Source: Zhengella sp020637775
GTDB lineage: Bacteria; Pseudomonadota; Alphaproteobacteria; Rhizobiales; Rhizobiaceae
Assembly (NCBI RefSeq): GCF_041397485.1
Contig: NZ_JAWKWO010000001.1
Location: 558,001 to 622,000, forward strand
Direction: 5' to 3'
Length of the DNA stretch: 64,000 nucleotides
Position 1 is the stretch's first letter; each line of letters begins with the position of its first letter. The position numbers and the translations under genes were made by a program. The notes beneath the pieces are model-generated. The model was not told the DNA's origin. It searched no databases and saw nothing but the letters and a program-made list of their open reading frames with translations. Shown in pieces: positions 27,657 through 36,190 of this stretch.

Positions 27657-28226
27657 TCAGAGCCTCACGAGCCGGAACGGGGCGATCAGGCGCCCGTAAC
27701 CGGATGGCCAGGCCGTCACCTGACCATCTGTCATCGAACCGGAGCGATGTTCATAGAGATGCGCGGCAAGGAGAAGAATGGCGCGCTTGAGGAGATCCGG
27801 CACATCGGCGCCCGTGTCGCCATGCCCTGCCTCGTAGTCGATCTCGATCCCGTTCGAGACATCCGTGCCCGGCGCCAGGGCGGAGAAATTGACAGAGGCC
27901 GGACGTGTGAAGCGGTCGAGATGCCATTGCGCCGGCGGCACGGCCGTCGCTTCGCCATCGGCCGCAAAGGCGGTGACCGAGACGACCTGCATGACCGGAT
28001 AGCGCGTGAGCGATACACGGCGGTCCGGCGGCAGTTCGCCAATCACCACACGCCATGTCTGACGAAACAGCGCGAGGCCCGTCTGGCGCTCCACATCGTC
28101 GCGGGCCGCCGCAAGCAGCGTCTGGAGAAGCGTGTCTTCGCTGGCGTGGTCGAGGCGCAAATGGTTTTTCAACTCGGCCACGGAGACCGGCTCGGCCTGC
28201 GGCGGGCCGCTCAGAAAATGAATCAT
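27657..28226 (-). CDS. GTA gp6, head-tail adaptor
   Basis: The 189-residue protein matches the phage head-tail connector family (HK97 gp6 / phiE125 gp8-like). SVAELKNHLRLDHASEDTLL near residues 15-34 and FRQTWRVVIGELPPDRRVSL near 54-73 are family hallmarks, and the C-terminal helix contains LLKRAILLLAAHLYEHR. It forms the ring below the portal. It is separated from the capsid gene by 118 bp with two hairpins, so it may be expressed at a different level from the capsid. Confidence 0.92.
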   Translation of the reverse strand: MIHFLSGPPQAEPVSVAELKNHLRLDHASEDTLLQTLLAAARDDVERQTGLALFRQTWRVVIGELPPDRRVSLTRYPVMQVVSVTAFAADGEATAVPPAQWHLDRFTRPASVNFSALAPGTDVSNGIEIDYEAGHGDTGADVPDLLKRAILLLAAHLYEHRSGSMTDGQVTAWPSGYGRLIAPFRLVRL

Positions 28227-28260
28227 CGCAAGGACTTTCCGGATTGATCCTGAAGGCGAA

Positions 28261-28332
28261 ACGCGGCCCCGGCGGGAGGAGACCGGGGCCGCGTGCGGCG
28301 CGAACCGACGGCGCGCGGGAGGAAGCGCGCCG
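28261..28332 (-). repeat. Tandem GC-rich hairpins between capsid and gp6 genes
   Basis: Two inverted repeats follow the capsid stop. The first read on the transcript is an 8-bp stem (CGGCGCGC arms, 28309-28332) with an 8-base loop. The second is a 12-bp perfect stem (ACGCGGCCCCGG/CCGGGGCCGCGT, 28261-28294) with a 10-base loop. Both loops contain TCCTCCC on the minus strand. No T-run follows, so a role in mRNA 3'-end stability or processing, keeping capsid message above the downstream genes, is more likely than full termination. Confidence 0.6.
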
Positions 28333-28344
28333 CCGGCTTCACGG

Positions 28345-29613
28345 TCATGCCGCGCCGTATTTCACCAGCTTGATGGCGTCGAAGTCCTGCACGCCGCCGC
28401 CCACACGCTTCGTCGTATAGAAAAGCACGTAGGGCTTGGCGGAATAGGGATCGCGCAGCACGCGCACGCCGGTGCGGTCCACGACCAGGTAGCCGCGGGC
28501 GAAGTCACCGAAGGCGACCGGCGTGGCGTTGTCGGCTGCATCCGGCATGTCTTCGGCCTCGACCACGCCGAAACCCATCAGCATGGCCCGCCCGCCCGGC
28601 ATGGCCGGCGGCTGCCACAGATAGTTGCCGTCGGCATCCTTCAGCTTGCGAATGGCGGCCTGCGTCTTGCGGTTCATCATCCAGGACGCATTCTGCCGAT
28701 AGCCGGCCTTCAGCGCATAGATCGTGTCGATCAAAACGTCGGAGGCATGCTCGTCGGGCAGCGCGCCGGCCAGGCCGGTGGCAACATGGCCGAGCTGGCC
28801 CCAGGCCCAGGCGCTTTCCGCAACCGAGCCGTAGTCGAGAAAGCCGCGCGGCTTGTTGACGCCATCGCCCGAGACAAAGGCCGCACCTTCCTGCTCGGCG
28901 AACGCCGCTTCCACTTCCGATGCGATCCACTGGTCGAGGTCGATGGCGGCATCGTCGAGCAGCGAAGCCGTTGCCGCAGGCATGGCGTAAAGCTCCATGG
29001 TCGGAAACTGCAACTCGGCCAGAACCGGGGAATCGGTCTGCGGCCGCGCCGCCGTCTCGCCAGCCCAGCCGACAGCCGGCCCGGTGATGGAGAACGGCTT
29101 CTTCAGCACCGCGCCCGAAACCTGGCGCACGGATGCCACGGAGCGCACGGGCGACAGCGCGGCAAGGCGCTTGCCGATGGCGGTCTCGGTCTCGTCGGGC
29201 ACCAGATAGCCGCCGTCCTGACCGGACCCGTAGGACATCGCCTTGGTGTCAAGGGCGCGCATCGGGCGCTCGTCACCGGAGCGCATATAGGCGGAGAACG
29301 CCTGTTTGCGGGCCAGATCGGCCACCGGTGCGGCGCCACCAAGGGCCGGCCGGCCGCGCTGCAGGATGAAACGGTCCATGGCGGCCTTCTGTTCGTCCAT
29401 GGCAGCGGAGATGCGGTCCACCTTGTCGGTGGTCAGCACGTCGGCGCTGACGCGCTGTTCGATTTCCTTCAGGCGCTCGTCATTGGCCGCCTTGAAGGCC
29501 TCGAATGCGCCCATGAACTCGTCAAAGGCCTCGGCAACCTCCTGCGGCGAACCGGAAGCGGCCTTGATCTCGGGCGCGGTCCTGCCCGGCCTGGCGGTGG
29601 TGCTGGTCGTCAT
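28345..29613 (-). CDS. GTA gp5, HK97-fold major capsid protein
   Basis: This 422-residue HK97-family capsid protein has an N-terminal scaffold-like delta region (about 1-100, helical and charged: EAFEAFKAANDERLKEIEQR). The shell domain follows, with SYGSGQDGGYLVPDETE at the cleavage boundary and PFSITGPAVGWAGE, ELYAMPAATASLLDDA and GFLDYGS motifs further on. Prohead protease gp4 is encoded immediately upstream. The ATG at 29613 is preferred, with AAGGA 7 bases upstream; an ATG two codons earlier overlaps the gp4 stop. RcGTA capsids use the same protein to package a few kb of host DNA. Confidence 0.95.
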   Translation of the reverse strand: MTTSTTARPGRTAPEIKAASGSPQEVAEAFDEFMGAFEAFKAANDERLKEIEQRVSADVLTTDKVDRISAAMDEQKAAMDRFILQRGRPALGGAAPVADLARKQAFSAYMRSGDERPMRALDTKAMSYGSGQDGGYLVPDETETAIGKRLAALSPVRSVASVRQVSGAVLKKPFSITGPAVGWAGETAARPQTDSPVLAELQFPTMELYAMPAATASLLDDAAIDLDQWIASEVEAAFAEQEGAAFVSGDGVNKPRGFLDYGSVAESAWAWGQLGHVATGLAGALPDEHASDVLIDTIYALKAGYRQNASWMMNRKTQAAIRKLKDADGNYLWQPPAMPGGRAMLMGFGVVEAEDMPDAADNATPVAFGDFARGYLVVDRTGVRVLRDPYSAKPYVLFYTTKRVGGGVQDFDAIKLVKYGAA

Positions 29614-29615
29614 GA

Positions 29616-30281
29616 TCATATCCTTCTTGAAAGCGTTTCGGCCGCGCGGCGGATGACGCCGGCAAGGCCCTCGGGTGTGTTGCGCGCGGCATCCCGCTCG
29701 CGCACCAGTTCGCCAAAGCCCTTGACGATGACCGTCCGGGCCTCGGCGCGCGTCAGGCCCGCATCCCGCGTGAGCCAGCGTTCGAATTGCCGTGTGGTGG
29801 GCAGGCGCGCGGCCTGCTTGACCTCGCCGATGCGCGCGCCGGGGAGCATCGGAAAGGTGACGACGGAAATTTCCCAGAGATCGGCTTCCAGGATGCGCCG
29901 CACACCGCCTTCGCCCTTGCGGGCGCGAACGGTGCGAAAGCCGACGGAGAGCCCGTCCATCGCTCCTTCGCGCATCAGGCCCAGCACCTCGCGCGCCCTG
30001 GCAGAGGAAACAGAGAGCTGGCCGCGCACGAAAAGGCCGCGGTCATCCTCCCGAAGTTCTGCCCAGCGCCCGATGGGCTGGGCCGGGTCATGCTGAAAGA
30101 GCATGCGCACCCCACCTGCCCCGCGGCTCCTGAGCGAGCGGGCAAAGGCGCCGCGCTCCATCATGTCATTGCCCAGGTCAACCTCGCCGAAGAGGCTCGC
30201 ATAGCCTGAGAAACTGCCGTCCGCATGCATGTCCTGCAATGTCACCGGGGCATATTTCCGTTCAAGTTCAAGGGATTCCAT
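29616..30281 (-). CDS. GTA gp4, prohead protease
   Basis: This 221-residue S78/HK97-type prohead protease trims the capsid protein's N-terminal scaffold. Family features are FSGYASLFGEVDLGNDMMER near the N-terminus, RMLFQHDPAQPIGRW with the catalytic His, and GLSVGFRT with the candidate catalytic serine. The start at 30281 (MESLELERKY) has GAGG 6 bases upstream; the frame stays open far upstream, but that part is a shadow of gp3.5. The gene lies 8 bp after gp3.5 and abuts gp5. Confidence 0.93.
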   Translation of the reverse strand: MESLELERKYAPVTLQDMHADGSFSGYASLFGEVDLGNDMMERGAFARSLRSRGAGGVRMLFQHDPAQPIGRWAELREDDRGLFVRGQLSVSSARAREVLGLMREGAMDGLSVGFRTVRARKGEGGVRRILEADLWEISVVTFPMLPGARIGEVKQAARLPTTRQFERWLTRDAGLTRAEARTVIVKGFGELVRERDAARNTPEGLAGVIRRAAETLSRRI

Positions 30282-30289
30282 GAGCCGCC

Positions 30290-30634
30290 TCACTTCCTGA
30301 TTCCGGATCCTGAGAAACCGGTTGCGGTGTCGTCGCGGGGGTCGTGACGGGCCATCAGGCGCATCAGCAGGCCCAGCGCCCACCACGCCGACAGGCTGGC
30401 GAAGGCCGAGCCGGCGATCGCGATCTCGACCGGCGAAAGCAGCGCTTCCACGCCAAGGCGGCGCACGAAGGCCAGGCCGGCGACGGAGCCGAAGACCAGA
30501 CCCGAGACGAGGCCGACAAAGAATCGCAACGCCGCCTCGCGCCGGCCCGATGGCAGCAGATAGGCCAGCGAAATGGCAGAGCCGGCAATGGCACCCGCCC
30601 CCTTCGCGACCCACATGACATGGGTGTCAGACAT
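30290..30634 (-). CDS. GTA gp3.5-position membrane protein (DUF6107)
   Basis: A 114-residue protein lies between portal and protease, in the place of RcGTA gp3.5. It has hydrophobic segments at about 8-26, 34-56 and 72-91 (GAGAIAGSAISLAYLL, FVGLVSGLVFGSVAGL, AFASLSAWWALGLLM), so it is probably an integral membrane protein. It fits the DUF6107 family found in rhizobial GTA clusters. AAAGGA lies 6 bases before the ATG, and it overlaps the portal gene by 8 bp. Its function in particle production is unknown. Confidence 0.8.
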   Translation of the reverse strand: MSDTHVMWVAKGAGAIAGSAISLAYLLPSGRREAALRFFVGLVSGLVFGSVAGLAFVRRLGVEALLSPVEIAIAGSAFASLSAWWALGLLMRLMARHDPRDDTATGFSGSGIRK

Positions 30635-31850
30635 GGCCGGTCCTTTCCTCCATTCCGAGCGGCTGGTAACCGGCAGCCTCGCGCTTCTCGTCGACGGTCA
30701 GGAAGGACGCGGCATTGAGCCGCTCCCAGAGTGCGTCCCGGTCGCCCGACAGGCCATCCACCTGGTCGGCGTCGAACCACAGCCGGATGCGCCCGCCATG
30801 GAGCGGGGCCAGCCAATGCGAGAACTCGCCGGCCAGCCGCGTCACCAGCGGCACAACGGTCAGCCGGTAGAAGGCACGGTTGGCCTCGCGGTAATTGGCA
30901 TAGGTATTGTCGCCGGGAATGCCGAGCAGCATGGGCGGCACGCCGAAGGCGAGCGCGATGTCCCGGGCGGCAGCATTGCGCGCCTCGATGAAATCCATGT
31001 CCTTCGGCGACAGCGCCATGGCCTTCCAGTCCAGTCCGCCTTCCAGCAGCATGGGCCTGCCGGCGCGGGCGGCGCCCGCGTAGCCGGTCTCCAGTTCCTC
31101 GCGCAGACGGTCGAACTGTTCCGGGGTCAGATTGCCGCCCTCCTTCGGGGCATAGACCAGCGCGCCGGAGGGACGGGCCGAGTTGTCGAGCAACGCCTTG
31201 TTCCACGCGCCGGCCGCGTTGTGCGTGTCGAGGGCGGTCAGCGCGGCCTCCAGCGGCGCGAATCCGGCGACATCATCGAGCGGATTGGCAAGGCGCACAT
31301 GCAGGCCGCGCGCGCCTTCGCTGGCGGTTTCCACCCGGCGGCTGGTCGCACCAACGCGATGAAGCAGCGCCGCCGGCCAGCCGGCGTTGTCGGTCTCCAC
31401 GTCCACCTGGTCGGGACGCAGCAGGTGGAGCTGTGCCGTACGGCCACCGTCGATCCGCTCGACATAGGCGTTTCCGGCCATCAGCAGATGCAGGTAGAGC
31501 GTCTCCATGAAGGCCATGCCCGATTGCCGCGGATTGGGCCGCGCCAGCATGGCTAGCACCGGATGCTCGTCATGTTCCGTCACCCCCTCATAGAGCAGCC
31601 ACGGAATGGCGGCAGCCGTCTGGGCAACCAGGCGGACGCAGGCATGGACCACCGGATTGGTCATGTAGCCGTGACGGGCAAGGCCGGCATAATCGCGGCC
31701 GGTCCAGGCGGCCGCACCATTCAGATGAAGGGCGACGAAGCCGAAGCCGCCGGCCGCCTTGGTGACGCCGGGCTCGCCGGCCTTGTGTGAATCCGGGGCG
31801 CACGCGGCCGCCCCGCCCGGGCGCTGAGCCCAGGGCCAGTGTAAAGCCAT
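30627..31850 (-). CDS. GTA gp3, portal protein (HK97 family)
   Basis: The 407-residue HK97-type portal forms the dodecameric ring through which DNA enters the head. Diagnostic segments include NPVVHACVRLVAQTAAAIPW around 65-85, LMAGNAYVERI around 122-132, and ARDIALAFGVPPMLLGIPGDNTYANYREA around 295-325, the conserved portal clip/wing region. It follows the terminase after 26 bp. Length and order are as in RcGTA. Confidence 0.95.
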   Translation of the reverse strand: MALHWPWAQRPGGAAACAPDSHKAGEPGVTKAAGGFGFVALHLNGAAAWTGRDYAGLARHGYMTNPVVHACVRLVAQTAAAIPWLLYEGVTEHDEHPVLAMLARPNPRQSGMAFMETLYLHLLMAGNAYVERIDGGRTAQLHLLRPDQVDVETDNAGWPAALLHRVGATSRRVETASEGARGLHVRLANPLDDVAGFAPLEAALTALDTHNAAGAWNKALLDNSARPSGALVYAPKEGGNLTPEQFDRLREELETGYAGAARAGRPMLLEGGLDWKAMALSPKDMDFIEARNAAARDIALAFGVPPMLLGIPGDNTYANYREANRAFYRLTVVPLVTRLAGEFSHWLAPLHGGRIRLWFDADQVDGLSGDRDALWERLNAASFLTVDEKREAAGYQPLGMEERTGHV

Positions 31851-31876
31851 GTTGTTGTTTCCGTTTCAGGTGTGGG

Positions 31877-33187
31877 TCAGACGTGGCGGATGCGCGGCGC
31901 CCGCCCCGGTCCGGACAGAAGCAGTTCGCTCAGCGCCCAGACCAGCGCATCCATGCGGTCGGGCGAACGTCCTGACGAGAGGCCGGCGGCGGTGAAGTCG
32001 CACATTTCGTCTTCCAGCGCGGGAAAGCGGGCGGCATGGGCAACCCTGCCCTGCTGGTAGAGCGCGGAAACCGGCTCGGCGCGGGAGAACTTGCCGCGCG
32101 TGGCGCGCACGGCCTTGACCGGCACGCCCTTGTCCACCGACGCTATGACGCTGGCTACCATTTCGCCACCCTGGTTGACTTCGGCCAGAAGGCAATCGGC
32201 CTCCAGCGCGTGATAAAGCCTGATGGCGGCCGCTGCCCATTCGTGCGGGCGCGCCTTTTCCACGCTTGCGTCGGCCAGGACAGTCGCCTGCCCCTGCCCG
32301 TCGGCGCCGGCCGCGACAATGCCGCAGGCATCCGAGCCCTTGCCGGAACCGGCGGGCGGATCCACTGCAACGACGATGCGGCTGGCCGGGCCGAAGCGGC
32401 GGACGCAGGCCTGCTCGATCGCCTCACGCGACCAGAGCGCGCCTTCGCGGTCGCCGATGATCTCCCCGTCCAGTTCCTGCCGGCCGAGCCGGGTGCCGCC
32501 ATAGCGGCCGCGCACGGCCGTGAGAAAGCCGGCCGCCAGATTCGCCGCGTTGTCCTCCGTTTTCAGCCGCGTGACGTGAACCGCCGGATCGGCCGCCAGG
32601 CGCTTGACGAGCGGCACCGGGCGCGGTGTCGTCGTGTAGAGCTGGCGCGGGCTATCTCCCAGCCTGAGGCCGAATTGCAGCATGTCGAACACGGTCTCCA
32701 TGTTTTTCCATTTCGCCAGTTCGTCACACCAGGCGGCATCGAATTGCGGTCCGCGCAGGCTGTCGGGATCCTCCGACGAGAAGGCCTGCGCCACGGCGCC
32801 GTTGTCCCAGAGCAGGCGGCGCCGCGTCGGCTCGTAGCGGGGCCGGTCATCCCGCGAGATTGCGCGGATGCCCGAAGGCCCGTCGATCATCACCTCGCGC
32901 ACATCGCCCAGCGTCTCGCCGATCAGCGCCAGGCGGCCGTATTTCGCACTCGAAAAAGGCGCATGGCCGAGCACGAGGCCGCGCAGCCATTCCGCGCCAA
33001 GGCGGGTCTTGCCGGAGCCGCGCCCGCCGATGACGAGCCAGGTGGCCGGCCGGATGTTGAGCGGATATTGGCCGGGATGGGCGCAGGCAAACCATTCCCC
33101 GGCCAGTTCAAGCACAAGCGAGGCAGGCAAATGGGCGCGCGCCCATCCGGCCCCGGTTCCGTGACCGGCGCTTTCGTCAGTCTTCAT
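31877..33187 (-). CDS. GTA gp2, large terminase (DNA packaging ATPase/nuclease)
   Basis: This 436-residue terminase carries an N-terminal packaging ATPase with Walker A GGRGSGKT at 54-61 and Walker B AAWCDE with Asp155/Glu156. A C-terminal RNase H-like nuclease domain begins near VVAVDPP, which supplies the first metal-binding aspartate, and ends with the conserved SPDRMDALVWALSEL. RcGTA gp2 packages short random pieces of host DNA. The ATG at 33187 overlaps gp1 by 11 bp; an ATG three codons earlier is possible. The 16 extra residues further upstream are unlikely because they would lie fully in gp1. Confidence 0.94.
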   Translation of the reverse strand: MKTDESAGHGTGAGWARAHLPASLVLELAGEWFACAHPGQYPLNIRPATWLVIGGRGSGKTRLGAEWLRGLVLGHAPFSSAKYGRLALIGETLGDVREVMIDGPSGIRAISRDDRPRYEPTRRRLLWDNGAVAQAFSSEDPDSLRGPQFDAAWCDELAKWKNMETVFDMLQFGLRLGDSPRQLYTTTPRPVPLVKRLAADPAVHVTRLKTEDNAANLAAGFLTAVRGRYGGTRLGRQELDGEIIGDREGALWSREAIEQACVRRFGPASRIVVAVDPPAGSGKGSDACGIVAAGADGQGQATVLADASVEKARPHEWAAAAIRLYHALEADCLLAEVNQGGEMVASVIASVDKGVPVKAVRATRGKFSRAEPVSALYQQGRVAHAARFPALEDEMCDFTAAGLSSGRSPDRMDALVWALSELLLSGPGRAPRIRHV

Positions 33188-33623
33188 GCGGCACATCCGC
33201 CGGCCGTGCCGCGTGGGCGGCGGCAAGGGCGCCAATACGCCGGTCGATCAGGTCCAGCGCCGCGGCAATCGCGTTGCGCCGGCTGTCGGAGGCGGTTGCC
33301 GCCTCGCCGGCGTCCTCGGGCTCCAGCCGCTCCATGATCTTCATGAGCAACTGGAACTGGTCCAGTTCCGTCTTGTCGATGGGCTGATCGGCCGGCACGG
33401 CGAAGATGCGCTCGGCACGCCGCCAGAGGCAATCGCGAAACGCCGTCAGCCGCGCCTTGCCGCCACGCCCAGGCTGCGCCACGACCCAGCCCTTCCTGCG
33501 GGCCAGGTCACGCACGTGGCTTTCCTCGACGCCGGCCAGTCCTGCGGCCAGCCCGTAATCGAAGGGCACGCCCTCGGCCCAGGCGCGCGCGATCGCCCAT
33601 GCGCCGGCAACGGTCATGGCCAT
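33177..33623 (-). CDS. GTA gp1, small terminase-like protein
   Basis: This is the first gene of the GTA unit. The 148-residue product has an N-terminal helix-turn-helix-like region (YGLAAGLAGVEESHVRDLARRKGW), a central FRDCLWRRAERIFAVP segment and a helical C-terminal part with FQLLMKIMERLEPED, consistent with gp1, the RcGTA small terminase. It should recognise DNA and stimulate gp2. GAGG lies 7 bases before the ATG. The 294-bp region upstream should hold the GTA promoter. Confidence 0.82.
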   Translation of the reverse strand: MAMTVAGAWAIARAWAEGVPFDYGLAAGLAGVEESHVRDLARRKGWVVAQPGRGGKARLTAFRDCLWRRAERIFAVPADQPIDKTELDQFQLLMKIMERLEPEDAGEAATASDSRRNAIAAALDLIDRRIGALAAAHAARPADVPHED

Positions 33624-33917
33624 GTGGTCACCTCGTCAATCGTTCTGAAACCCGCCGGTCAGGCGCCCCCTGGCGCAACTGTCCGACCGTAGCCAAAGAC
33701 TAGCATTGCCCCGTCACGGTGTGGAAAAACCGGCGGCAGAAAATTCTTCGCACAGGCGGGCGCGCGTAAACCCTGACGGCAGAAAGCCGCGCGCAAGGGT
33801 TGGACTTGTGCGGCTTTTCACTTGCCGTCACCGGGCAAATGCGAAAGAGTGCAGGCGAGCTGAAAGGGGCGATTTCGCAGCACGCGCAAGGCCGTGGCGC
33901 CGCGTGGACAACAAGAC
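33624..33917. promoter_or_regulatory. Divergent intergenic region between the GTA operon and a PBP gene
   Basis: This 294-bp non-coding stretch separates the GTA gp1 gene (minus) from the PBP gene (plus), so it should contain both promoters. I see a small dyad GCGCC/GGCGC at 33663-33676 in the probable gp1 leader, but no convincing sigma-70 pair. In Rhodobacter the GTA promoter is controlled by GafA and CtrA; no CtrA box is evident here. Confidence 0.4.
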
Positions 33918-36104
33918 ATGAAGAACCCGTTCGAGAAGCGAAAATCCAGAGGTCCCAAGGCGTCCCGGTTGCTCGAGATCGACGCGTGGATCGATTCGAC
34001 CCTGTATGAAGCGCAGTTCTCGGCATCCGAAACCTGGGAAAACATCACCATCTTCTTCCGCCGGTTCCGCGCCACCGGCTGGCGGCGCGGCGTCTTCGAA
34101 CTGCTGTCGGAAGGCTTCACGCTCGGGGCTGCCGGGTCCGTGGTCATGCTGGCGCTGGCCATGCCGGCCTTCGAGGAAACGACGAAAAACTGGCGGGCTC
34201 AGGACGATTACGCCGTCACCTTCCTCGATCGCTACGGCAACGAGATCGGCAAGCGCGGCATTCTCCAGCGCGATTCCGTGCCGGTCGACGAAATGCCCGA
34301 CGTGGTCATCAAGTCGGTGCTGGCCACCGAGGACCGCCGCTTTTTCGAGCATTTCGGCATCGACCTGGTCGGGCTTGCCCGTGCCATGTTCGAAAATGCC
34401 CGCGCCAATGCCGTCGTGCAGGGCGGCTCGACGCTGACCCAGCAATTGGCCAAGAACCTGTTCCTCTCCAACGAGCGCACCATCGAGCGCAAGATCAAGG
34501 AAGCCTTCCTGGCGCTCTGGCTGGAGGCAAACCTGACGAAGAAGGAGATCCTGCAGCTCTATCTCGACCGCGCCTACATGGGCGGCGGCACGTTCGGCAT
34601 CGCGGCCGCGGCGGAATTCTACTTCAACAAGGATGTCGCCGACCTGACGATGCCGGAAGCAGCCATGCTGGCAGGCCTGTTCAAGGCGCCGGCGCGTTAT
34701 GCGCCGCATGTCAACCTCCCGGCCGCGCGCGCGCGGGCAAACGAGGTGCTGACCAACCTGGTGCAAAGCGGCTTCTTCACCGAGGGCCAGGTGATCGCGG
34801 CGCGCCGGCACCCGGCGACACCCGTGGACCGCGAAAGCGGCGAGACGCCCGACTATTATCTCGACTGGGCCTTCGAGCAGGTCAAGGAACTGGCAGCCGG
34901 CATTCCGAATCACGCGCTGATCGCGCGTACCACCATCGACATGAACCTGCAGAAGGCTGCCGAGGAATCCTGCGAATTCCACCTTCGCCAGTTCGGCAAG
35001 AGCTACAGGGTGGAGCAATGCGCCATGGTGGTGCTGGAGAACAACGGGGCCGTGCGCGCCATCGTCGGCGGCAGGGACTATGGCCAGAGCCAGTTCAACC
35101 GCGCCACCAAGGCGCTGCGCCAGGCCGGCTCCTCCTTCAAGCCCTATGTCTATGCCGCCGGCATGGAGGCCGGCCTGACGCCGGAGACGGTCATCCCCGA
35201 TGCGCCGATTTCGTGGGGACGGTGGTCGCCGCAGAACTATTCTCGCGGCTATGCCGGGCGGGTACCGCTGACAACCGCGCTGGTGAAATCCATCAATACC
35301 GTTCCCGTGCGCATGCTGCGCGACGACATTCCCGGCGGCGCGAAGACGGTGAAGGCCCTGGCACAGGCCATGGGCGTGGAATCGGAAATCTCGACCCACA
35401 AGACCATGGCGCTCGGCATTTCGGGCATGACCGTGCTTGACCAGTCGACGGGCTATCTGACGTTCGCCGATGGCGGCTATGCCGGCAAGCGCCACGGCAT
35501 CACGCAATTGACGACCTATTCCGGCGATGTGCTGTACGATCATTCACGCGACGCACCGGAACCGGAGCGCGTCCTGTCGGAAAAGACTGTGGAATCGATG
35601 AATTCCATTCTCGTCCAGATTCCCGAATGGGGCACCGCGCGCCGGGCGGCGCTCGACTTCACGCCAGCCGCGGGCAAGACAGGCACGACGCAGGCCTATC
35701 GCGATGCGTGGTTCGTCGGGTTCACCGGCAATTTCACGGCAGCCGTCTGGATGGGCAATGACGACTATTCGCCAACCAACCGGCTTACCGGCGGTTCCCT
35801 GCCGGCCATGACATGGAAACGCGTGATGGAATATGCCCACCAGGGAATCGAACTGAAGGCCATTCCCGGAGCCGGACGGCCGGTTCCCGACGCCCCGGAC
35901 AAGCCCGAAGACGGCACGGCCGTGGCGGGTGAAGACGGTGCGCCGGGCAATGAGCGTCCGCTGGTGCTTTCGGCCGACAGTGCCAGGGTGCTGCGGGCGC
36001 TTGCAGAGCGTTTCAGCAGGGCCGCCCCCCTGCCCGGCCCCGCGCCCTCCGCCCGACTGACCGCGATCGATCCGACCGACACTTCCGGTACGGCCCGGCG
36101 CTGA
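33918..36104 (+). CDS. Class A penicillin-binding protein (PBP1A-type transglycosylase/transpeptidase)
   Basis: This 728-residue bifunctional peptidoglycan synthase has a cytoplasmic tail and one transmembrane helix (about 66-84). The GT51 glycosyltransferase domain has catalytic Glu138 in ATEDRRFFEHFG and the motif GGSTLTQQLAKNLFL. The transpeptidase domain has the nucleophile Ser405 in SSFK, SIN at 458-460 and KTGT at 587-590. It ends in a proline/alanine-rich tail. It should polymerise and crosslink glycan strands in the periplasm. The N-terminal tail of about 65 residues is longer than in E. coli PBP1A. The ATG at 33918 was chosen as the start of the family-like MKNPFEKRKS; its ribosome site is weak. 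Confidence 0.93.
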   Translation: MKNPFEKRKSRGPKASRLLEIDAWIDSTLYEAQFSASETWENITIFFRRFRATGWRRGVFELLSEGFTLGAAGSVVMLALAMPAFEETTKNWRAQDDYAVTFLDRYGNEIGKRGILQRDSVPVDEMPDVVIKSVLATEDRRFFEHFGIDLVGLARAMFENARANAVVQGGSTLTQQLAKNLFLSNERTIERKIKEAFLALWLEANLTKKEILQLYLDRAYMGGGTFGIAAAAEFYFNKDVADLTMPEAAMLAGLFKAPARYAPHVNLPAARARANEVLTNLVQSGFFTEGQVIAARRHPATPVDRESGETPDYYLDWAFEQVKELAAGIPNHALIARTTIDMNLQKAAEESCEFHLRQFGKSYRVEQCAMVVLENNGAVRAIVGGRDYGQSQFNRATKALRQAGSSFKPYVYAAGMEAGLTPETVIPDAPISWGRWSPQNYSRGYAGRVPLTTALVKSINTVPVRMLRDDIPGGAKTVKALAQAMGVESEISTHKTMALGISGMTVLDQSTGYLTFADGGYAGKRHGITQLTTYSGDVLYDHSRDAPEPERVLSEKTVESMNSILVQIPEWGTARRAALDFTPAAGKTGTTQAYRDAWFVGFTGNFTAAVWMGNDDYSPTNRLTGGSLPAMTWKRVMEYAHQGIELKAIPGAGRPVPDAPDKPEDGTAVAGEDGAPGNERPLVLSADSARVLRALAERFSRAAPLPGPAPSARLTAIDPTDTSGTARR

Positions 36105-36190
36105 GACGTAGCGCTTGCCAGCGGCAAGGCGCCTCGGATAAACCCTGACCAAGCCCCGAAGAACCCCTTGCGCCCTGCGAAACGGCCCCC

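Noticed and set aside
29616..30614. A longer prohead protease gene starting at 30614
   Set aside because: The 111 extra residues overlap gp3.5 almost entirely and are arginine-rich shadow sequence. MESLELERKY at 30281 has a good ribosome site.
33828..35543. A 571-codon frame antisense to the PBP gene
   Set aside because: The plus-strand PBP has all transglycosylase and transpeptidase motifs. The antisense frame is a shadow of it.
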